From a bacterium (GTDB lineage Bacteria > Chloroflexota > Dormibacteria > Aeolococcales > Aeolococcaceae), in the NCBI GenBank assembly GCA_021850405.1, contig JAJZMA010000017.1:1-12062 (forward strand): a stretch of DNA of 12,062 nucleotides. Direction: 5' to 3'. The notes under the pieces are model-generated. The model saw only the letters and a list, made by a program, of their open reading frames with translations. It made no database searches and had not been told where the DNA came from. A program made the translations under genes and the position numbers. Shown here piece by piece: positions 7,007-12,062 of the stretch (positions are counted from its first letter, which is position 1; each line of letters begins with the position of its first letter).

Positions 7007-7489
7007 ATGAGAAAGTCATACCGGCACTACGAAGAGGTAATCGATCCTTCCAAAAAGTACGAAGCAACCATAAGTACCCCAAAGGGAGAGATCGTGCTCA
7101 TGCTGGATCCAGATCTTGCACCCAAGGCAGTGAACAACTTTGTCTTTCTGGCAAACGACGGCTACTATGACGGCCTTACGTTTCACCGGGTGGTGGACAA
7201 CTTCATCATCCAGGCGGGATGCCCGGACGGAAACGGCCGGGGGGGGCCTGGCTACCAGTTCGAGGATGAGCCGATAAAGGGAGAATACATTCTAGGCTCG
7301 GTCGCAATGGCCAACGCGGGTCCAAATACAAATGGATCCCAGTTCTTCATCTCCATAAGTGACAACCGGCAGAGGCTGGGTAGGCAGTACACCCTCTTTG
7401 GTCAGGTAATAAAGGGACTGGAAGTGGCCCAGCAGATTAGACCAGGGGACGTGATGGACAAAGTGTCAGTCCGGGCGGTAGAACGATAG
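7007..7489 (+). CDS. Cyclophilin-type peptidyl-prolyl cis-trans isomerase
   Basis: This is a cytosolic cyclophilin that catalyses cis-trans isomerisation of X-Pro bonds during protein folding. The product is 160 residues, a single domain without a signal peptide. Conserved features are YDGLTFHRVVDNFIIQAGCP (54-73), which contains the catalytic Arg61, Phe66 and Gln69, then AGPNTNGSQFFIS (104-116) and YTLFGQVIKG (128-137). The human CypA His126 position is Tyr128 here, a substitution I recall as common in bacterial members. The ATG at 7007 is preferred over the upstream frame opening at 6926. The extra 27 residues are Arg/Ser/Gly-rich and unlike cyclophilins, and a -10 lies 7 nt before 7007. 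It is monocistronic, diverging from etfB and converging on the ADP-ribosyltransferase gene. Confidence 0.93.
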   Translation: MRKSYRHYEEVIDPSKKYEATISTPKGEIVLMLDPDLAPKAVNNFVFLANDGYYDGLTFHRVVDNFIIQAGCPDGNGRGGPGYQFEDEPIKGEYILGSVAMANAGPNTNGSQFFISISDNRQRLGRQYTLFGQVIKGLEVAQQIRPGDVMDKVSVRAVER

Positions 7490-7508
7490 TCTTAGGGCAG
7501 ACACGTAT

Positions 7509-7540
7509 GTGGCCCCCCGTCTGCACCCCCGGGAGGCCAC
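7509..7540 (+). terminator. Weak stem-loop after the isomerase gene
   Basis: GTGGCC (7509-7514) and GGCCAC (7535-7540) can pair around a 20-nt loop, 20 nt after the stop codon. There is no T run. A separate CTTTTTTG at about 7629-7635 lacks a clear stem in front. Either could end isomerase transcription; the evidence is thin. Confidence 0.25.
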
Positions 7541-7694
7541 CTGTACCGCCAGGCGAAGAGCCCAATTCCCTTATGGGATCACCCAGCCGGCACCTATCAC
7601 CATATCCCCCTGCTAGCCTAAACCCGGTCTTTTTTGTGTTCCATGTCAAGCACAATCCAGTGACGACGGTGTAAAACCGCGCTGTGGCACGAAG

Positions 7695-8022
7695 ATGAGC
7701 ACAGTAAGGGCGGTGGAGCTGCCGGATGGTTCCGCACCTGCGATTCCGCCACTGCTCCAGGGCCTGGATGCTACCCATCTGTGGTTCCACCGCTTTCAGC
7801 CCCTTGCACCCCCACCAAAAAACCGTAAGCCCTGTATCCGGCCAAGGAGTTACCCTTGCGCCGTTTGCTGCGTCAGGGGCGAGTTTCCTGTGGATACGGG
7901 TCAGGGATGCAACGCAGCTGGTGGCCCCCCCCTACGCCGCCCGGCATGCAGGCTCTTTACACCCCCTCTTTGCACCAGGTCAACCAGAAGGCGACCCTCC
8001 CCGTCAGAGGAGCAGGAGGTAA
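7695..8022 (+). pseudogene. Possible frameshifted small ORF in the convergent gap
   Basis: From ATG 7695 one frame reads smoothly for about 35 residues (MSTVRAVELPDGSAPAIPPL onwards, to WFHRF). After a C/A-rich run at 7808-7823 the frame that looks coding is the next one (VSPVSGQGVTLAPFAASGAS, then FLWIRVRDATQLV), open to a stop at 8020-8022. Its tail runs antisense to the end of the ADP-ribosyltransferase gene. There is no ribosome binding site and no family match that I recognise. It could be a decayed gene, a sequencing error in a homopolymer-like run, or chance. The rest of 7490-7900 shows no other gene. Confidence 0.2.
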
Positions 8023-8695
8023 TTTCAAATGTCCCTGCAGCAAGCCATTCGTTTTCCATCCAGAACCTTTCCTCGGCTGAGAACGGCTCCAGGAGGAGCG
8101 ACCTGCTTCCCGGAGCCAGCCTGAAGATGGCTGCACCGGTGGAGTCGTCCGGAGTGGCCTCGTGCGCCTGCCAGGGAACACCAGCGAAGCCAGCAGCAAT
8201 GTCATGGCTGGCTGTGAACGACTGCGGCAACAAGCGCAATATGGCTCTCTCCTGGAACCGCCTGTCCACCTCATCCTGGGGCATGAAAAATCCAAGTCCA
8301 CGGTAAAGAACGGGAGCCTGGGCTGGCGCGGCAGCGAGCGAGTCGAGCAGGAGGGCCGCGTGCTGGTGGGGTTCAGACGAGAATCTGTGGACCCCCTCAT
8401 CTGCCAGGAGCTCTGCACAGCAGTGCTTCAGTCTTGCGGAGTTCATCTGCCAGCCCCTTACCGCCCGCAAAAACTCCTCAAAGCTGGGACCAGAAAAGCG
8501 TTGCCGCAGTCGGGCAACCCACTGCCCCGACTCCCAGGCACTCCCTTTTGGTGCTTTCGGCAACTCCGCCACCCATGGTGCCGGGCAGAACAAGGAAGAA
8601 TGGGGGACCGTGTGGTGCCCTGGCCCACCCGCAGTCCGGGCTACCCTGTGACCGGCCCGCGGAAGCGGCATGTGGAGGGTCTCACCCAGCTCCAT
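7901..8695 (-). CDS. ADP-ribosyltransferase of the R-S-E (arginine-type) class
   Basis: This is a predicted NAD-dependent mono-ADP-ribosyltransferase, which would transfer ADP-ribose from NAD to a protein or other acceptor. The three signatures occur in the right order: Arg132 in VLYRGLGF, the S-F-T strand at 159-161 in QSFTASHDIAAGFAG, and the Glu-x-Glu motif at 214-216 (MENEWLAAGTFEIT). The ExE form is typical of enzymes that modify arginine or act as NAD glycohydrolases. Residues 62-125 are a helical lead-in. The ATG at 8695 has GGGAG 5 nt upstream; an upstream ATG at 8773 adds 26 residues without a ribosome binding site. Residues 1-60 are rich in Pro, Gly, His and Ala and look disordered; they lack a clear Sec signal. 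The product is 264 residues. No antitoxin, macrodomain or ADP-ribosylglycohydrolase gene is beside it. It lies downstream of adoK on the same strand. A toxin, an anti-phage effector or a regulatory modifier are all possible. Confidence 0.72.
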   Translation of the reverse strand: MELGETLHMPLPRAGHRVARTAGGPGHHTVPHSSLFCPAPWVAELPKAPKGSAWESGQWVARLRQRFSGPSFEEFLRAVRGWQMNSARLKHCCAELLADEGVHRFSSEPHQHAALLLDSLAAAPAQAPVLYRGLGFFMPQDEVDRRFQERAILRLLPQSFTASHDIAAGFAGVPWQAHEATPDDSTGAAIFRLAPGSRSLLLEPFSAEERFWMENEWLAAGTFEITSCSSDGEGRLLVDLVQRGGVKSLHAGRRRGGPPAALHP

Positions 8696-9042
8696 GCCTG
8701 CTCCCATCATTGACAGCGCACAGGACGCGCTGCTGGCCCAGATCCACATGAGTCGGCAGGAGGCTCTTCCCATTCCCCAGGCAAAGCCCCCGCCCTGTGT
8801 CTGCCGCAGGCGACCAGCTACCAGTTCTCATGCGCATCTACCCCAGTTTGCTTTAGACAAGCCCCGTAGCTTCCTGCAGTTGTGTTCTGCACGGCGAGCC
8901 CCGGTTTTCTTTGTCGAGTTTTCCGACTCCCAAGTATCAGATGAGCCTGCAGACTGCGGACGGACAATTTTTCCCCTAACTTGCCCAAAGGGCCTGCCTG
9001 TGGCCGCGCCGGGGTCACGAGCCCCAGCGGGAGAAGGCTGCG
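8696..9042. other. Gap between adoK and the ADP-ribosyltransferase gene
   Basis: These 347 nt have no convincing gene. Open frames here on both strands are short or rich in Pro, Arg and Ser. Small 4-bp stems exist (GTCG / CGAC near 8920, GCCC / GGGC near 8990), but there is no clear terminator. Whether the transferase is cotranscribed with adoK or has its own promoter cannot be told; I see no good -10/-35 pair. Confidence 0.35.
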
Positions 9043-9966
9043 CTATCCCCTCACCTGTTGATACCGCGCGAAAATCTCGTCGAAGGCCGGCTGGTAACCT
9101 TGTGCTCCCTGTCCTTCCAGTGCAAAGGATGCAAGGGCAGTCCCCCACCGTGCGCCTTCCACGGCAGAGCCGCCTGCTGCGAGCACGTGGGACATCCCTG
9201 CCAGAAACGCATCGCCTGCCCCGGTGGGATCTACCAGGCCGGCAACGGCAAGAGCAGCCACATGTGTAGTTTCCCCACCCTCATACACCTTCGAGCCGTC
9301 TCTGCCCAGGGTAATGACAACACTACTCCCGGCCGGGGCCAGTTCCACGACCGAAGCGCCACAGTGAGCTACAACGAGCTCCTCCTCATACTCATTCAGC
9401 ACCACCACCCTGCTCTGGCCAATCGACCTGGCGACCAGGTCTCCCGCAAGAGTGGTGAGCTGCTGTCCTGGGGCAAAGAGAATTTGGGCGCCCTGGAGAA
9501 AGGCTTCACGGAGATGCTGTTCCATAGCGGCGGGATCTCCTGGGGTTACCAGCAGCCAGTCAGCAGGGGAGAGTGACTGCAGGTGAACCTCACGGGAATC
9601 TGCCATGGCGCCAGGATAAAAACTTGCAATCTGGGCACCAGCACGATCTGTAGTGATGTAGCAGGTTGCCGTAGCAAGCCTGCTCCAGTGGCTGCGGGAG
9701 AGGTCAACCCCCCTCCGTACCAGCACCTCGCCCTCCTCCCGGAAATCCTCCCCGATTGCGACCGCAAGCTCGGGCCTGTCCCCCAGCAGGGCGCATCCAT
9801 GGGCAATATTGGCTGCAGTACCACCAGCCCTTACAACCTGGTCGGCCACCAGAAACGAGAGGCTTATCTTGCCGGCATCGCCCACAAACTGTTCCGAAAA
9901 CAGCCCCGGGTAGCTCATAAGGACATCCCTTGCCACCGATCCAGTGATCACGATCCTCGCTGTCAT
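9043..9966 (-). CDS. adoK: Adenosine kinase, PfkB family, mycobacterial type
   Basis: This is an ATP-dependent kinase of the ribokinase/PfkB family, most likely phosphorylating adenosine to AMP in purine salvage. The 307-residue product closely follows the M. tuberculosis AdoK sequence as I remember it: ITGSVARDVLMSYPGLFSEQ at the N-terminus, KISLSFLVADQVVRAGGTAA (33-52, with the sugar-binding GG), then AQIASFYPGAM (111-121). The PfkB signature DPTGAGDAF (246-254) holds the catalytic Asp252 and the GAGD anion hole. The ATG at 9966 is chosen because it aligns with the AdoK N-terminus. A frame extension to 10065 would add 33 residues of Cys/Leu-rich sequence running antisense into the divergent gene. 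GGAGG lies 14 nt and GGAG 3 nt before the ATG, so the ribosome binding site is unusual in spacing. Another sugar or nucleoside substrate is possible but less likely. Confidence 0.88.
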   Translation of the reverse strand: MTARIVITGSVARDVLMSYPGLFSEQFVGDAGKISLSFLVADQVVRAGGTAANIAHGCALLGDRPELAVAIGEDFREEGEVLVRRGVDLSRSHWSRLATATCYITTDRAGAQIASFYPGAMADSREVHLQSLSPADWLLVTPGDPAAMEQHLREAFLQGAQILFAPGQQLTTLAGDLVARSIGQSRVVVLNEYEEELVVAHCGASVVELAPAGSSVVITLGRDGSKVYEGGETTHVAALAVAGLVDPTGAGDAFLAGMSHVLAAGGSAVEGARWGTALASFALEGQGAQGYQPAFDEIFARYQQVRG

Positions 9967-10006
9967 AGCTCCAGAGGATACCTCCACGGGCCACAATAGG
10001 AGGCAG
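9967..10006. promoter_or_regulatory. 40-nt divergent start region
   Basis: Only 40 nt separate the ATG of adoK (minus) from the ATG of the divergent 603-residue gene (plus). This leaves room for ribosome binding sites (GGAGG for adoK; AGGAGG at 9998-10003 for the other) but not for two normal promoters. A TATCCT on the minus strand lies 8 nt before the adoK ATG. Promoters may overlap or lie inside the opposite gene, which could couple the two genes. Confidence 0.4.
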
Positions 10007-11818
10007 ATGCAAACACAACACCAGGGAGCCACGGCAAGTGTGACCCCGCCTGCCATTGCACCCACCAGCCTGGATGCCAGCCCTGAAGAGATGGCGGTGG
10101 CAGAGGCGGTATCGCTCTACCACCGCACCTACTCCACCATCCTGAAATCCAGCGGTGAGACCCGCCTTCGCGTCCTGGAGGCGTCCCACAAGGCGATGCT
10201 TTCCAGCCTCCACCCGCTGGCTGGGAGTCCGGATCTGGATCTTGGAGCATTCCTGTATGCGTGTCGCCGCCTGCCCTGGGCCATCCACCGCACCAGACAT
10301 GTGGTCATGTCACAGGCTGCAGAAATCTTTCACCGGCAGGGCTATCCCGATTTTGACCAGTGGCAGGAGACCAGTGCGCCGGGCAGAAGACGCCGCTGGT
10401 ATGATGGCGGCGAAACTCTCGGTGTACTCATTGCGAGCCCCTCAGACGTGGATGACCTGGTTCCAACTCTGGTCGCATACCAGATCGAGTGGAACAAGAT
10501 TAACGCAAAGCTCGGAAAGCTGGAGGACGAGAGGCTAGGGCAGTCACTGGCTGGTGCTACACCTCCCCCTGCAGCTGACCTGCACGCCTTGCTCACTGGA
10601 CGGGAAGACGACTGGCAACAGCTGCTGGAGCTGTGGGGTACCAGCTTTGGCCAGACACTCTCCCTGGTGGGCGGGAGCAGAAAATCACTGCGCATCAGGC
10701 TGCTGGGGGGCACGCAGGTGGGCTATGCAAAAGTGACCCGGCGCTGGTGGCAACAGGTGACTGGAGTTGTCCGGTCTGAAAATCTGCTGGACCGCCCAGT
10801 CTATTTTGTGAGCAGCAATACCCACAGCCTGGAGAACCTGGTTACAGGAATCCCGCATGCACACGAAGACGAGGTCAAGCAGCTCGTGCGGCAGAGCGGC
10901 CTTTCCTACCTGGTTTCCGAGCTGGACCGCTTCGAGGCAGGCGATGCAGAAGGAAACTGGAACAACTTTCTTTACTTTGCCACCCGCTTCTACCTCAACG
11001 CCGCTACCGCAGATGCTGCTGGAAGGGCACAGCTGCGCAAGGAGCAGCACCAGGCTGGAGTAGTTAATGTCGCCAACCGCACGGCGATGAATGTGGCTGC
11101 ACAGCTCATGCCGCTCAACCGGCTGGACCCCTCCCGCTTTGATGGAAGACTGGGCACGGTGGATCACGCCGCCCTTGCCAAAAGCCAAGCCATGGTGATC
11201 AACATTGACTACCCACTGGGACTTGCCGCCTACAACATACTGCGGGAGATTGCAGAGACAATCGGGGACCTGAAGGGCGTCTACATACTTGGCAAGGCTG
11301 CGAGCCTCAATGCCGACGTTGGCGATGTGATGATCTCCAACGTGATCCATGACGAACACTCTGGTTCAACCTACTGGCTTGACAACGTCTTTGATGTGAG
11401 TGATATTGCGCCTTACCTCCAGTTTGGGAGCGGGCTCGACAACCAGCGCGCTGTCAGTGTAAAAGGGACCTTCCTGCAGAATCGTGGATACCTGGATTTC
11501 TATTACCGGGAGGCCTTTACCGTTGTTGAAATGGAGGCAGGGCCCTACTGCAACGCAATGTTCGAGATCTGTGAACCCGACCGCTACCCGATGGGACAGC
11601 CAGTCAACTTCTCAAAATTGCCCATAGATTTTGGCGTCATCCACTATGCTTCTGATACGCCGCTTACCCAGGCCCGTACGCTAGGGGCGCGGGGACTTTC
11701 GTACTACGGCATGGACTCCACTTACGCAGCGTCAGTAGCCATATGGCGGCGCATACTCTCCCAGGAAGGCCTCATCGCACAGGATCCTGCAAGGGTGTCA
11801 TTGTCAGCCGTTGACTGA
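10007..11818 (+). CDS. Large protein with a nucleoside phosphorylase/AMP nucleosidase-like C-terminal domain
   Basis: This is a 603-residue soluble protein of a family I cannot name. Residues about 25-390 are mostly helical, with WYDGG (131-135) and many Trp/Arg residues, and resemble nothing I know. Residues 395-590 show an ordered set of motifs like those of the purine nucleoside phosphorylase / AMP nucleosidase superfamily. These are YILGKAASLNADVGDVMI (426-443, the glycine-rich strand-loop with GDV), VVEMEAG (506-512, the Met-Glu ribose-binding motif) and HYASDTP (546-552, a Ser-Asp pair where these enzymes have their base-protonating Asp). The long N-terminal part would fit a two-domain layout as in AMP nucleosidase. 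The ATG at 10007 is preferred: AGGAGG lies upstream, though only 3 nt away. An in-frame ATG at 9944 overlaps the adoK start, and GTG 10040 is a further option. Divergence from adoK suggests a purine nucleoside role (inferred). Confidence 0.75.
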   Translation: MQTQHQGATASVTPPAIAPTSLDASPEEMAVAEAVSLYHRTYSTILKSSGETRLRVLEASHKAMLSSLHPLAGSPDLDLGAFLYACRRLPWAIHRTRHVVMSQAAEIFHRQGYPDFDQWQETSAPGRRRRWYDGGETLGVLIASPSDVDDLVPTLVAYQIEWNKINAKLGKLEDERLGQSLAGATPPPAADLHALLTGREDDWQQLLELWGTSFGQTLSLVGGSRKSLRIRLLGGTQVGYAKVTRRWWQQVTGVVRSENLLDRPVYFVSSNTHSLENLVTGIPHAHEDEVKQLVRQSGLSYLVSELDRFEAGDAEGNWNNFLYFATRFYLNAATADAAGRAQLRKEQHQAGVVNVANRTAMNVAAQLMPLNRLDPSRFDGRLGTVDHAALAKSQAMVINIDYPLGLAAYNILREIAETIGDLKGVYILGKAASLNADVGDVMISNVIHDEHSGSTYWLDNVFDVSDIAPYLQFGSGLDNQRAVSVKGTFLQNRGYLDFYYREAFTVVEMEAGPYCNAMFEICEPDRYPMGQPVNFSKLPIDFGVIHYASDTPLTQARTLGARGLSYYGMDSTYAASVAIWRRILSQEGLIAQDPARVSLSAVD

Positions 11819-11847
11819 ACCCGCAGCAAACACCAGCCCCCTGAATC

Positions 11848-11894
11848 TACCAGTGGAAGGCCGGCCCAGTGCAAAGACCCACCCTACACTGGTA
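11848..11894. terminator. Inverted repeat after the phosphorylase-like gene
   Basis: TACCAGTG (11848-11855) and CACTGGTA (11887-11894) are exact complements around a 31-nt loop, which itself contains GGCCGGCC and a second CCAGTG. It begins 29 nt after the stop codon. No T run follows. It may be a tail-less terminator or a protein site. The remaining bases to 12062 show no gene I can support on either strand. Confidence 0.35.
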
Positions 11895-12062
11895 CCGCCG
11901 CAACCCCTACAGATACCATACGCGCAGGTCACGAGCCGCAGGGCTCTCCTGGCAATACTCACACTTTCCTGCCCTACAAATGCCAGAGTGCGCTTTTGCC
12001 AACCCAATACGGCGGTCTGCCCAGCAGTTTTGTGCAGCAATAGATCTCATCCGACTTGTACG

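Noticed and set aside
7695..8306. Full 203-residue plus-strand open frame as an intact gene
   Set aside because: Only the first 35 or so residues look coding; the rest is antisense to the transferase and of poor composition.
8670..9269. Long plus-strand open frame antisense to the transferase start and the adoK end
   Set aside because: It has Pro/Arg/Ser-rich composition and no motif, and both opposite-strand genes have clear family signatures.
9967..10065. N-terminal extension of adenosine kinase by 33 residues
   Set aside because: The extension is Cys/Leu-rich and antisense to the divergent gene; the family N-terminus matches the ATG at 9966.
11804..12040. Minus-strand open frame of 78 codons at the right edge
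   Set aside because: No motif, no ribosome binding site and overlap with the end of the upstream gene; likely chance.

Overview
This is a bacterial window with moderately high GC (high fifties per cent by eye), long intergenic stretches and genes on both strands. The best lineage clue is an adenosine kinase that reads like the mycobacterial AdoK type. Several start codons also sit 6-7 nt after a TANNNT -10 element, as leaderless genes do in Actinobacteria and some related phyla. The secreted protein with repeated SC-x5-FC motifs recalls proteins common in environmental Actinobacteria, Chloroflexota and Dormibacterota-like genomes. I would call it an environmental actinobacterium or a related terrabacterial lineage, with low confidence. 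No mobile element, tRNA, rRNA or CRISPR array was seen.

Layout. Positions 1-263 hold no gene I can defend. At 264-1043 (+) is an unrecognised soluble protein, followed by about 380 nt without a clear gene and a small basic hypothetical protein (1422-1754). A strong stem-loop (1824-1852) and a palindrome overlapping a -10 element precede a GTG-started secreted protein (1930-3894). That protein has seven Cys-paired repeats, an Ig-like domain and a WxL-like C-terminal region. A perfect 14-bp-arm hairpin follows it, then an AT-rich promoter region and an aldo/keto reductase (4075-4950). The reductase converges on an etfB-etfA operon (minus strand, 6727-4977). A cyclophilin-type peptidyl-prolyl isomerase (7007-7489) diverges from the etf operon.

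The right half is the most interesting part. On the minus strand lie a single-domain ADP-ribosyltransferase with a complete R-S-E signature (8695-7901) and, upstream of it, adenosine kinase (9966-9043). Diverging from adoK, with only 40 nt between the start codons, is a 603-residue protein (10007-11818). Its C-terminal third carries the order of motifs expected of the nucleoside phosphorylase / AMP nucleosidase fold: a GK...GDV strand-loop, an EME ribose-binding motif and a Ser-Asp pair. The three genes could form a nucleoside/NAD-linked group (an adenosine-phosphorylating enzyme, a possible N-ribosyl-cleaving enzyme and a predicted NAD-consuming transferase). That functional link is inference from proximity only.

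The etf genes supply an electron-transfer flavoprotein heterodimer for flavin dehydrogenases encoded elsewhere. The isomerase and aldo/keto reductase look like ordinary housekeeping or accessory metabolism.
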